Source of the DNA: Varroa destructor
Taxonomy: Eukaryota > Arthropoda > Arachnida > Mesostigmata > Varroidae
DNA length: 64,000 nucleotides
Direction: 5' to 3'
Assembly (NCBI RefSeq): GCF_002443255.2
Contig: NW_019211460.1
Location: 33,827,952 to 33,891,951 of the forward strand
Below are positions 13,549-25,345 of the stretch, piece by piece. The notes beneath the pieces are model-generated. The model ran no database searches. It was not told where the DNA came from and saw only the letters and a program-made list of their open reading frames with translations. Positions within the stretch are counted from its first letter, which is position 1. Every line of letters starts with the position of its first letter. The translations under genes were made by a program, and so were the position numbers.

Positions 13549-15799
13549 AAAGTTCCAAAAATGTCTCATCTTCTATCTATAAATCGCTCTTTTCAAACTT
13601 TTTTCATTTTCGATCAACCTTCTACAAGCGGATCTTACTCGGTTTTTGCTATCGTAAATAATAATTACCCCTAAATGAGCTCTTATCTGTTCAACTCGCG
13701 GTTTTCGAATCTAGCAATGTTTCCAAATATGAAATATCGAGCCCATTTCTTGAAGAGTGTTATGTCGAGTCTGGAACTCCAACCCAATATTCCTTGTTCA
13801 GACAAATCGCTGGCAACATACTCAGAGAGCAGAAACGCACTGATCAAAATACAGGTCATCTACAATGCGAAAGCGAGGCCGGCGTATTTTGTACGAAATG
13901 GATCAACCTATAGTCCAACCGCAACAATCTATAAAACCTCCTGGTATTCAGTGATGTGAACCAAATATATATCTTATGACAACTTAAATTATGATGTTAT
14001 GAGTATATGGACTAGCTTGGTAGTCTTTGTTTAGGCAGCATTCACCACTGTTTGAATAACATCTGTTTGTCACGATAGTCATAGGGATCGAAATGGAAGA
14101 TCTGACCGAGACTCAAACGAGATTCGACCCCTATTATACGTAGCAGCGCGACTTGCATACAACATGGCGTAACTGGCTCGTCAATACTACAATTGCAAAT
14201 GGGATAATAGCGGGGATAGACTGACTGATACGTAGCCGCCGAGGGCCGGTAGCTGTACAACGATGGGTAGGTACATCAACAACGGCCAAAGCAGTTTCTG
14301 ACTAACAAACCGGGCAGCGAATGGTACTGTTTTGGCAGATACAAGAATCACTGAGGAGCTGCTGGAGTGGTCTCCCGTCGCTCCCCGTGAGGGGTGGGGA
14401 GGTAAAACGACAACACCATCGGTACCGCGAGTGAGCCGGGGGCTACGATGGTGGAAGAGCTATACGAAGAGGAGAAAAAGGCAAATGGGAAATCGAACGG
14501 TCTCGATGGGCCGCGGGACACGAGCCAAGGGATGGCGCAGGCGACGCCGATAGAAAAGACTAGCCAGCCAGTAAGCAGCGAACAAGCAAAAGACGATGCG
14601 GCGTAACACAGTAGCAGCTCGGGCAATAACATAGATGGCAAATTGATAAAAATGACCAACAAATGTTCGCACCGCCGTCGGTCGGTCGCCTTGAGAACCG
14701 ACCGAGGGGCCAACGGAGAAACAACACGATGATGGGCCTTTGGCTGCTGGAGGCGGGGACAGGGGCGGGTAGACGGTAGCTGTATTAGCCATTCCGAACA
14801 AAGGAGTTGTTCGCATTGGTTGTGCGGTTGAGAGGGGCCAAGGGTGGAAGCGGACGGATCTTGGCGCGATCACCCTCCCAGTGTGAAACCTGCACTACCG
14901 AGTGAGCAGGGGATCCGCTGCATCACATTTCCTGAATCTACTTTGTTCCGCCATTTTGGGTTGTTGATCTGGGCGGTGATGGCGGCGGTGGCAGTTGGTG
15001 ATAGTCGCAGTGTGGTCTTCCTCAACGACATAAAAGCTGCTAGCACGCAGTAAGCAGTTGGTCGCTACCGTTGTATCCTTACAACTGTATCCTCACGGTG
15101 GTGAATGTCTCCCTACCAGTTTACCGGTGCGTGCAGGGAAGAGGAAGATGCGGTAGTCCTTGTAAATTAACTAGATCACTACCGGGTTGAAAATGCTCAG
15201 CGCAAACGAACCTAGCTGCAATATGTATTCCGCGAGCATTGGAATTATTTAGAATGATTTTACTGATGAATGGGTGATATTTTCGGCTTTTGCCCACGAC
15301 ATGTCACGTTATTCGTGATACGCGTAAAAATCCAGTTAATGCATAGCGATGGTTAAGTTCTATTTTGAATCTAAGTGGATAGTTACTCACCTTTTTTTTT
15401 TTATTTTTCATTTATCTATAAACTTTATAAATCCTAAGCACATTCTAATCGTACTGTTAATCTATGATAAACATATTTCCATTTTTTAGCAATTCATTGG
15501 TACCTATACTTCGGTAAGCGATCTATTGGAAAATACGACCTCTGATACAGATACCCAAACACACCATGCTGAGGAGATGCAACCGTATTTACGTTTTACA
15601 AATAAAGGACTATTATAAGTTGGTGTGAAGTCAATGGATAGAACTGACAAATTTCCAAAAACCAAACTTAGCTTAGCGCCTTAATATATTCTACGATATA
15701 TAGAAAGCACACCCTTTGTTTAACTTCTTTAGTTCGGAGACTACCAAAACTGTGCTCAGTCCTCAAAATTACGTATCTTTACTCGCCTGATATTGTCTC

Positions 15800-15900
15800 C
15801 GTAATAGCTGATCTTAAGTGCACGTTATGGTCTAAGTTCGCATCCGGGCATACATGGATTTCGTTTCGTAATGCCGTAATGCTTAACTGGCAAACGTAAA
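15800..15900 (+). mobile_element. tRNA-derived SINE-like element, copy A (degenerate, shortened)
   Basis: The segment CACGTTATGGTCTAAGTTCG aligns with TACGTTGTGGTCTAGGTTCG in copy C, including the B-box position (here AGTTCGCATCC, 15835-15845). GCTGATCTTAAG upstream matches GCTGACCTTAGG of copy C. The CTGGGAGCC block is missing, but a related AATGCTTAACTGGCAAACGTAAA end remains, followed by an A-rich tail. Divergence is high, so confidence is moderate. Confidence 0.5.
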
Positions 15901-16459
15901 AAAAGAAAAAAAATAGGTACCTGTACAATGTGTTTACAGGTTTATCATATTTGATTGGTGTTTCTCGCTCTAGAATATATTTGTGTAGTGTCCAACTAAA
16001 ATTATAGATCTACCACGTCGACATGGGCTCCAAAAAGAGGAAGTTTCGTGGTTTTTATCAATTATGACAATTACTATCGTAAAACTTATAATATAAATAA
16101 TCGCGAAAGGCCAAACGTGTGCAAATGGCAAATAAAAAAACCCAACACAATTTGTTCTATGTTAGAGTAAGTACTATTTTCTGGACAAGATTCTTGCCTG
16201 GCTGATTCTAAAGTTTAGGTATGGAGGTATATGCTGCTACCATACGATGCACACGTACCATACGGTTCGTGTTACCCAATGCGAGCGTGGTTCACAAGTG
16301 GTGGCCTACGAGATTGTTTGTGAATGGATTCTAAGTATTACAACGGCAATTCTATTAACTTTTCCTAAAGATCCGTTTTTGCGCCCCTTAGAAGTCGTTC
16401 TGTTGTCGGAAACGAAGTGTTATTGAATGGAGTTTTCAAGAAACGCGTAGTTCACAGCG

Positions 16460-16850
16460 ATGACTGAATCTATGATGTTTATTGATGTACACCTAAAGGC
16501 GATTGGGGACGTTTTGCGGGCGAGCAGCATAGATAATCGCAATCGCTTACCACCGGAGACCCGTGACGCACTAGCAGGGCTATGGCTCGACGCCCACAAG
16601 AAAACCAACGATATGAACAACGCCGCACGTAGATTAATTACAAAAGACCCGAACAGTGCCCTTCAAGTCTCTGATGAGGCCTGGTATATATACGGTAAGT
16701 TACGACTTTCAATAGAACGTCAGAAGGACGCTTTTGTGTTACTTCACAAAATACTGCATTCGCTTGATAACAACTTCTATGGAAAAGATGCACGCTTTGA
16801 GGAAGACACTTTGGCGGAACAAAGCCCTTCCCAACGAGGTGATTTTGAAG

Positions 16851-16882
<32 letters not shown>

Positions 16883-17074
16883 CACATGCGATCTGCCCAT
16901 ATCTCATCGCCCGAACCACAATTGCAAGCGTACTTTTCGCCCCCACACAGAGCCGCCGGGTTTTTCCCTAAAGTCACAAACACGAGCTTCCAAATGTCAG
17001 AAAAATCCGTGCCAGTGATGCACATTGGAGCCGAGGGACCGTCAAACATACTGCAGTTCAATCAAGGTCAATGA
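16460..17074 (+). CDS. Uncharacterised protein, 204 residues, single open exon ending at a TGA in a readthrough-prone context
   Basis: I do not recognise the family. The ATG at 16460 is the first in frame after a TAG at 16448-16450, so the N-terminus is well bounded if the gene is intronless. Residues 1-110 look soluble and helical (for example AIGDVLRASSIDNRNR and ERQKDAFVLLHKILHSLDNN), with no signal peptide or membrane segment. A run of nine Ala, all encoded by GCA, lies at about residues 133-141. After it comes a Ser/Pro/Gln-rich, probably disordered tail. The frame stops at TGA (17072-17074), followed by CCA and then a further 71 open codons from an ATG in the same frame to TAA at 17291-17293. 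A nearly uninterrupted frame of 278 codons at this base composition is unlikely by chance. A perfect GTAAGT at 16695 could be a splice donor. The locus could be an intronless gene, a retrocopy, a readthrough gene or a recent pseudogene. Confidence 0.7.
16856..16882 (+). repeat. (GCA)9 trinucleotide repeat inside the unknown coding frame
   Basis: Nine pure GCA codons encode nine consecutive Ala. Because the array is uninterrupted, it probably varies in length between individuals. Changes by whole units preserve the frame. Confidence 0.9.
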
Positions 17075-17077
17075 CCA

Positions 17078-17293
17078 ATGAGAGCAAGCGCAGAATTTCC
17101 AATGCCCACAGGGCAATTTACAGCTCATGCATTTGTAGCTCGCGCCGGAGATAGTAGTACGGATAAAGCTGTTCCGTTTGGAGGAATGAACGGCAGGTTA
17201 GAAGGAGGATTCCGGGGGACGTTGTCGCCGGAAATCTCCGAGATCGAGCCCCCTGTCGTTTCTAACGACAACTGCTACTCGCATAATTTATAA
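17078..17293 (+). CDS. In-frame extension downstream of the TGA; possible readthrough C-terminus or separated 3' part of a pseudogene
   Basis: This ORF is in exactly the same frame as the preceding 204-codon ORF, separated from it by TGA and one CCA codon. It encodes 71 residues with ordinary mixed composition (for example FPMPTGQFTAHAFVARAG and FGGMNGRLEGGFRGTLSPE) and ends at TAA. An AATAAA at 17360-17365 would place the transcript end shortly after this TAA. That favours its inclusion in the same mRNA, as an extension or as 3' UTR. The ATG at 17078 has no strong case as an independent start. Alternatives are translational readthrough, a single nonsense mutation or sequencing error in a longer gene, or chance. 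Confidence 0.45.
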   Translation: MRASAEFPMPTGQFTAHAFVARAGDSSTDKAVPFGGMNGRLEGGFRGTLSPEISEIEPPVVSNDNCYSHNL

Positions 17294-17359
17294 GAAAGAC
17301 AATTTTTTTTAGACAAAGAGAATTGCTATTTAGTTGCTCAGAATGGTGCTAACACCCTA

Positions 17360-17365
17360 AATAAA
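17360..17365 (+). terminator. Candidate polyadenylation signal AATAAA
   Basis: A canonical AATAAA lies 67 bases after the TAA of the extension and 286 bases after the TGA of the unknown gene, on the same strand. It is the first good signal after either stop. No genomic poly-A tract follows it, so the locus lacks this hallmark of a recent retrocopy. Confidence 0.45.
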
Positions 17366-17564
17366 TATGGTTCCGCTAAACGTCGACTGCTTTTTATTAG
17401 GTGACTCGGATATGACATTGGCTTCTTCCATCGTGTAACTTACTGAAGACTGCCAAATTACCTATCGATAGTCCATGAACTGAGCACAAGTTTGAGTTAT
17501 ACAACTATGAGTATATGAATATGACCGCCAAATATCGGTGTTATACATACTAAGGGTCTCATGG

Positions 17565-17586
17565 ATGCAGAGCTCTGCATGCAGAG
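17565..17586. repeat. Two overlapping perfect palindromes
   Basis: ATGCAGAGCTCTGCAT (17565-17580) overlaps CTCTGCATGCAGAG (17573-17586). The segment is therefore three alternating arms of the same 6-8 base unit. It lies about 200 bases past the candidate poly-A signal of the unknown gene. Confidence 0.85.
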
Positions 17587-19588
17587 CGGAACTTACATAT
17601 ACGCATACAAGGCGCTCAAGCGTAATCAACTTGTGACTTTGTAAGTTTTGCAAGTTCGTTTGCGGTATTTTCACAAATGCCTACCAGGAGTTGACTCCCT
17701 AAGGGTACATGTACAACTAACATTCTACGTACTGGCTGAATTTAAGTAATAACCTATCACCGCACGTTTCTTCGTAACTGAAAATACTATACGAGCTTTA
17801 AGTCAAGTTTATTTACTTCGTTATCCTTAACGTTTACTATTTATGCGTAAATAGTTTAAGGGACTAATATTATTACATCTGGTTACCAATTGCCTAATGG
17901 TTTATAAACGGGCTAACAGTTTTATAAAGTAGCCTTAAATAATTACGTAATTTCATTAAAAATCGCTAAGTGTTAGGCTACATTTGGAAGGAGTCAAGCC
18001 TACATCGCTATGATAAATTTTAACGATATGGAAATAAAGAACTGACGTTATCTCTGATCAAATCAGTCAGGTGTGTAACAAATCGTAATGCAAATTCCGA
18101 CGGACTCTTCGTAATTACGAAAGTTCTATTTGCCCTCTGTCTGCCCCCCTCCCCGAGCAAACCTCTGTTTTATTATAAGCAACTCCGTTCTGCAGGGTAT
18201 GCCAACATGATCTAGCGCAACTGAATTTACCTTCTAGGCCCTAAAATCACTTTAGATAGCATCAAGCGCGGTGTGCAATTAGGTCGTCTGGGTATTCGCT
18301 TTTATCTATACGAGTAAATTTTATTATTATGTGCCCTTCTTTATTCCGCACTATATGTGTATCTTTAAGGCACTGGCAGAATAATTTAGGGTACAAATTA
18401 CATGTTTAACCATGGAAGTGATTTCACAATAAAACAGCACGCTAATCGCAAGTATGCTTCACCCCTCTACGCTTTTGTGCGCATCGGTCTCGTTCTAGAT
18501 CTTTGATGCTTCATCATAACGGCTTTTTTGAGCGAACCAGCGACGAAACAAGATCTTTTTTTCAAGTTGGTAAAAGCATTGCGTACCTTGGTGGCACGCG
18601 GCTGCAGTGAAGAACGTCTGACGACAGGCAACCCCACTGCGGATAGCCATTGAGGGTTCGGGAGATGGGGGGGGGGGGAAGACAGTATTTCGGAGGCATT
18701 TTGAAGTGGAAGCATTTTTCGAATCGAGGCAAAAGAACCATTTTTCGAATTCGGGCGTCGCTTCCGTTGCGTACCTCGCTCAGTACCGTGTGTCCTCCTT
18801 GTTTTTATACATTCGTCGGTCTCGCTGCGAAGTTGACGGCTGGTGAATCTCGGCTCGATTCGCGCGCGTGTACGGGGTGATGTAACAGCGGAAACAAATC
18901 CGAATGAAAAGGCGGCTGCACGGAAGAAGCCTAGCGAAGAAAGTGTGCAAATTTAAAAAGCAGAAGGGGAAGAAAACGCAGAAGATACCGAGCAGGTTGC
19001 AACTGGAATCAGTCGCGGCGGGTGTCAAAACAAGCAGTCAGGTCGCACGCACTTCATTGCACCGCTAACTTTACTTCTTCTATTTGCTCGTGAAAATGCT
19101 GGACGAAAAATCTGAGATATGTTGGCAAGCCGATGGCTTATTAGAGGAAGTTGAAAGCAAACGGGTAAATAGATGCCAAAGATTGGAGCCCAAACTTTAT
19201 CACCGCCACCGCTGCTGCCGGTATCACCGGCGTCGAAAAAAAACTAAGTCAAGATATTCGAACGAAGTCTTCCGAGACGAAAAAGGGTGACATAGGTCGC
19301 GTCGCTAGCAGCGCCGCTATGCGCGCGCTGGGTCGGCCCTAAAGTTCCCCGTACCGCTAGCTTAAAACGATTCAAGGTGCACTGTAGAGACAGCCACTGC
19401 CGTAATAACGGCGCGAACAGATATTCTAGAGTGACTCTGATTTTTACACAGACAGTACGAAGAAAGGGAGGAGCAGACAGGGAAAAGTGACACGAATCCA
19501 ACGAGCCAAGGAAATGTTCGTTTTGCACGAGGACACAACGCGGGAAACGTAAAACGAGCAGATGTGGTTGATAAGTGCAAGGTAAGGT

Positions 19589-19614
19589 GTATGTGTGTGT
19601 GTGGGGGGGGGGGG
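19589..19614 (+). repeat. (GT)n microsatellite running into a 12-base G run
   Basis: A GT run leads directly into G12 (19603-19614). Other G runs of 12-13 bases are at 18667-18678 and 21813-21825. Confidence 0.85.
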
Positions 19615-22600
19615 TGATATCTTACAATCCTCCTCCCCATGGTGATTATTGGCGGAGGTGAAACGGAGTACTTGCCGAGTTCTCGTTTACCGTTGCCTAG
19701 TTGGTGGCATCAAACACATAATTCAAGTAGTCCGATACGAATCGCGTGCTCGAGCGCACCACCAGAAGCTATGCCAGTTGCCGACGATTTGCAAAATGTA
19801 TGTCATAACGGGCTGGTGAAGGGGGTGTGAGGAACGCAAGTACACGAGCTGGCGCCGCCATACGCGTCGGTGACAACAGGTAACATCAAAGTGTTCCTCA
19901 TATGAACTTGTGATGTGGTGACTTCAATAACTCGAAGGACAAGCTTACCCGTTACCTCACCAAAAGCAGGAAATGTAGCTCCAGTGCAGTGACGCTGCAA
20001 TGTCGAAAATGGCGTTGGCATTTGCAGAATACATCTGAAACGAGCCCACATACTCTACCAAGGAAATAAAGGTAGCAGCTGTGTCTTACGTTGCATGGAC
20101 ATATAGCATTTATGACCATCGCAGAAGCACTGAATAGTCAATTCTCTACCGAGCAGTCTTTCTTAAGAAATCAGGGGACTACTCGAATTGTATAATTAAG
20201 ATTGATGATAGTCGACTGTCTCAGACCACTTGAAATACCTTCAGGTAATCTGTACAATGAATAGGAACGCATTTGGCCTTCCTCAGTATCCAGCAACATA
20301 GCATGTTTTGTAAATATGCAGTCCGGGCTTATCCGAATATGACGCTTAACACGCTTCCTATCGGTCTCCCGTTCCACTAAATCGACTACTGGTAAAATCC
20401 TCAGCAAAGCGCTCATGGCTTCTCTAACTACAGCACTCATACGTCAGTCATTTAAAGGCACCACTTTCGTCACAGGAGACTTCATTTGCGCACAACTCCC
20501 AAAGGCCATTCCTGTCTCTTCCATCTTTAACGAACATTTACCACCTATCGCTCAGTAGTCTAATTTAGAATAATAGATGCTGGACATACAAAATGGGTCG
20601 CCAGGAGTTATGAAGTCTACTGCGGCCGCCTCCGTTTCCAATCATTGCAAATGATCCCTATTTTGCTATCGCATCGACTGTACATTACTGTTTACTCAAG
20701 CTATGAATTAAAAGCGACAGTATATGACGAATATTTTCAAAATGTCCAGCATCCTGTTAACACTAACTAGAGACAAAAACAATGCGTCTGTTGCATAATT
20801 GTGGGGTTCTGGGAAACATTTTAACCTCTTTATTTTTCTTCTATCCTCAACATTTCTGTCAAGGACTTTAAAGTTTTATTACAGACCATGTCAGGATACC
20901 TGATGTCCTGTTAGCAGACCTGTGCTTGACGTTATGATCAGTAAGGCACCCGCATCCAACGACCGCTGTCTTCAAGCTATTCTCGTAAGGGCATTATTAC
21001 GCATACATAATGGCGTACTTGTAGCTCTTTCCTATCGTTTGCCTCTTATGTTTGGGTCGCTTAGATCTTTTAGATTCTTCCACGTCACCGAAATAATCGT
21101 TTTCCGTTATTGTGTAACCATGCGTAAGTAAAAAATAAATCGACGATTTAGGCTACAGTCATTCGCTATCCCCCTCTGAACGTCGTTTGAAGGGACGCTA
21201 TTTACCCGATGATGCAATAAGGCCATACGAAAGCGCCAACTGTTACAACGATACGCTCATTGCTTTTTGAGTATTACTGCACTCTACTTACTACTGGTAG
21301 CATTGCACAAACGTAATTTCGTTGCTAACGAAAACCAGGCTGGAGACTTTATAAGTTTTCGAAAAAAAAAAAACTATATCTCTTAGTTATTCATCGACGA
21401 TACGACACCTATACAATGGATGCTCATCCGGTCCCCAGTAATAGATCTAGTGCACATCGCGAAGCCATAAAGTTATTATTATTAGGAGATTTCGTTGTTT
21501 CAGTCTTGGTACTACATCTGGATATCATATAATTATCATTAAATGGAATTTTGATTTTTCTTCAGTTGAAGGCAATAACTGTCTTTCGTGCCGTTCGTAG
21601 CGGGACGATTGTTGGTTAATTTGTCACTAAAACGAATTCTGCAGTCTATCCCAGTTAAAGATCAATTGTTTTCCCGCTGTTCTAGCGACCGATACATCGG
21701 CAGCTAATCGAAACCGTATAACGCAAACAACTGCCTTACGCGTAACTTATTCTGTAGAAAATCCTACACCCGAGACTGAGGCAAGCTGAATGTCCGGCAC
21801 ATATCAGTGTTAGGGGGGGGGGGGGACAGAGAGAAGTAAAACGGCCAAGACATCGAGATCGAGTGAAACGATATGTTTAAACGTCTGTTTCTTTTTATTG
21901 GGAGCGACACTCCTAACCGTGAGTTCTATTACTACAAATGATCGGCCACTTAAAAACGAAAGATGGCGCTATTTAAATGAAGCTTTCCCACCCCACTGCC
22001 AATCTCCCACCTATAGGAGCATCTCGGCCTGATTTGACGCTAGGTCTTGCACTAAGTCGCTGCGACGCCCAACGATACCCAAGTACCGATTTACCACTAT
22101 ATACGTTGCCCAGCGAGCAGGTTCAGAATTCTCTGACGACCGAACTAGCGGAGCACCTGTGCCCCTCGAGCACAGAAATCATGCTCGGGATTATCAGCGA
22201 GTTTTAAGAAGTGCGCTCACGTGCCCAGCTCGGATGAAATGCCTTCATTTTCTATAAGACACATAGCGGGCGCTTTATCGCCTCTAGATTACAAGATTTA
22301 CTTGTTAATGCATCCTCATTAGTTGAACGATTGAAAATAGCAGATAAAATTGGGTTTGTAAAGCTTTTTCTAACTATTACGACGACGGCGGCGGCGGCTC
22401 TAGTTATTTTCATTCAATGTTTAAGTATGGTACGATTGATCTGCTAATTTTCTACTTTTAGAATCACGGATCATCTGATTTGAGATAGAAACTCTAATAG
22501 TAATTAGGTGAGTGCTCATTAAAATTACGCGCACCTAAGGATTATCGATATGCTTTCTCGAGTGGTATCTTGCGCTTTTGAAAAGTCTAAATGTCTTATA

Positions 22601-25194
22601 CCAGATATCGGATCGTTTCAAAAGATTCTAAATAACAGTGATAATTTTACTAAGATCAGTTCTAATATATTAGTAAATTAGTCAGTAATAGGAACTTTTG
22701 TCCTGCAAATCAACTAAAGGTACGATTTTATAAATCGCTAAACTAGTTGACAAGCGCACCAACTTAAATGAAAAAAAGGCGAAGTTATACACGTACAAGT
22801 ATACGTCAAAATACTAGAGGGAAAAAAAGCTCAATTTTTCCTATTATGAATATGAAATACTAAGCTGTAGTCCATTAAGTCCTATCTTTTCCTTGTTCAA
22901 ACCTATCCTCATTTGAAAACATGTTAACCCAGTCCCTTAGAAATCCCATTAGGCACCAAGAGAAAATCCTAATCCCAGTAAGCATTGTTCTTTCAGATCG
23001 CATCCTGCGCTTAAAAACGTGTGTTGAGCATATGATACTAAATCGCGAGCCTGAGTATTATTATGTCCGTGATTTATAGACGCATCGTATAGCATGTCAA
23101 ATTATCAATAGGCAGGATATAGTTATTTTTTTTTATCAAACGCACTTATAAATCGTAATTTTTATCTGCTTTTTGCTTTACGAGCGCGTCCACTTGAATA
23201 AGCAGGAGAACCGAAAGGCCAGCTATGTTCTACTCCTGTGAATCCTTTAGGTCTATAGCATAACGGAGATCACGGCTCATGTGTCGCGATTTCTGCACAT
23301 CATTACATTACGTAGTTGTCTAGGATATTCAATATAGGTCTGTTTGCATACGGGTCACAATGTCAATTGCTCTTTTAGGATTTGTTCGTGTAAACTGTTA
23401 CAGTGCTAGGATAAACTGTGGCAGAGTTCAAATCTGATACGCTTCGTGAGCCATCTTGAATTGCCCGTTAGTATCTACATAAGTCCACGCCCCCATCTGC
23501 ACCCGCCCATTTATGGCGTATGGGGTCGCCTATTTCGGTTACTCATCAGTTCGTTTTTATTTGCGTATCCAACTCAACTAGCAAGTGGCATAAGCCAGCC
23601 AGTCAGCCACCGAACGAGCGGTGCGGCACGTAGACATGCCAAGCTCCGCCATGAGCACTACCTGGTCCTGGAAGCAGTGCTTTTTGTGCGCAGACTGACA
23701 AAGTCGGCTACGACCTATTCTCAAGCGCAATTCTATTCATGTCTTTCAACAAGTAGCGTGACCCTAGTCACTGCGTCTCTTCAGCGTCGACTTGCAACCA
23801 TTGCTTCACGTTGTTGCCTCGCTACCCAGAGTCACCTTGCCACAGAATATATGTAGTTACTGGTCTATTTCTCCATCCCTTCTGCCTTACTCTACTGGTC
23901 TTGGTTGTTTGGCGTTTGCTCATTGCCAAAACGACTTCTCCTAGCTGGCCTTCCAAACTATAACGTCGTGCTGCTGTCCTCTGTTCTTCGTCCACGCGCG
24001 CGTTCATACTTGCCTGCGACTGGTCCTGACTAGGGCCCAAGCAGGAAGGCAGGCAGGCAACCAAAGCAGTTACATCTTTGTTGACTTTATGTCAGTTTCT
24101 ACCCCGGCCCCCCGCAGATAGCTTCGTTCTTTTACCCTGGACGACTCTCCCTCTCTCGCCGTGCTCCTGCCTATTAAATGTTTTGGGCCATTACCACGAT
24201 GCGTCGTAGCATAGTACTTTTACTCTACCGTCGCTGTACTGAAATTGGTGCTACTAGTAGTCGTAGCAGTAAGTAGTCTCTCATGAACGAGCTGGGCTCC
24301 GGTGAGTTGTCTGTTTAGTGCACTCGTGTGTGTGGCGGGGGCTCAGACGAAAAAGGTGAACTGTGAACGTATGTGTGTGTGTCCAGAGGGCGGTGGGGGG
24401 TGGAGGCAGCAAAGCATAGCATGCCTTGCCATCAGATAGTTGGACACCAGCATCGAGAGCAGAAGCAATAGCAACAGCAGCCCTTTGAATTTATGGGCAC
24501 ACATTTACCCCCTTTCCCACCTTCTCCCCCGCGTGCTCCTCACAAGGAGCGCTCAGTCGCTCTCGGCACTTTCCTCAACTGAGAAGTCTGCCTCCGCCCT
24601 GAAGCTTCTATCTGTCCGCTACACTGCCTTCTAATCTGACCCCAGTCGCTTATTCCCCTATACTCTAAGCTGTATCGTTATACCTCAGGATTGCATAACT
24701 CCGACGGCGGCGGTAGTCCACCAACTGATGCAGGAGCATCCCCAGACATAGCAGAGGTTCAGGAAACAGACAGAGTGGAACTCCTTGTGGCCGCTGCCGA
24801 AAGAGCAAGTCCTTATGCTTCTTAGTTTGAAGAAGCATACGAGAAGTAGCTATGAAGGGGTTAGTTGCAAAGGGCCAAGATATGCGGGGTTTAGCTTAGC
24901 TAGCTTTCCTTACCTAGCATCGTTGATACCTAACGAAGGAGCCCGTTTTCGTTAATTACAACTGGATGCCAGTAAAATATGTATGTTGAATCGGGTACAA
25001 AAATGCCTGCCACAGTAATATGTGTTAGGCTATAAAAAGGAGATTAGAGAAACGAAGGGGATTAAAAATAGTCGGCAGGAACTATGGTAAAAAAGAAAAG
25101 GGATATTGACGTATATATATATATATAGAATATGCACGGTTAGCAAGCTCAAAAGCCGCGTTTAAGTTTAATGTTTTGTTATGGTTTTCTATGC

Positions 25195-25345
25195 TATTTT
25201 CGGTATCTCCATGTTTCGAGTCTTACGTCCGTTAGGCTTGGTTCCATCAGACGGCTGGCTCCCAGCCATCACGAGACATCTACGCCCGCGTTCGAATCTA
25301 CCGCAAGGACACTGTGTGATATTTTCAGTGCTTTCTGATACAAGG
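25195..25345 (-). mobile_element. tRNA-derived SINE-like element, copy B (minus strand)
   Basis: Read on the minus strand, a degenerate B box (GATTCGAACGC, about 25288-25298) is followed by GGCTGGGAGCCAGCCGTCTG, then ATGGAACCAAGCCTAACGGA and CGTAAGACTCGAAAC. These blocks match copy C in the same order and with similar spacing. The inner core is better preserved than the tRNA-like head. An open frame of 66 codons across it is incidental. Confidence 0.62.

Larger units (their letters stand above)
8451..16440. other. Non-coding stretch with several inverted repeats and one SINE-like copy
   Basis: No credible exon was recognised. 9.9-11.8 kb and 14.3-15.1 kb are GC-richer, with short frames on both strands that cancel each other as evidence. 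Structural items are the inverted repeats at 9161, 10424 and 13506, the poly-T at 12808 and the degenerate SINE-like copy at 15.8 kb. Confidence 0.6.
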
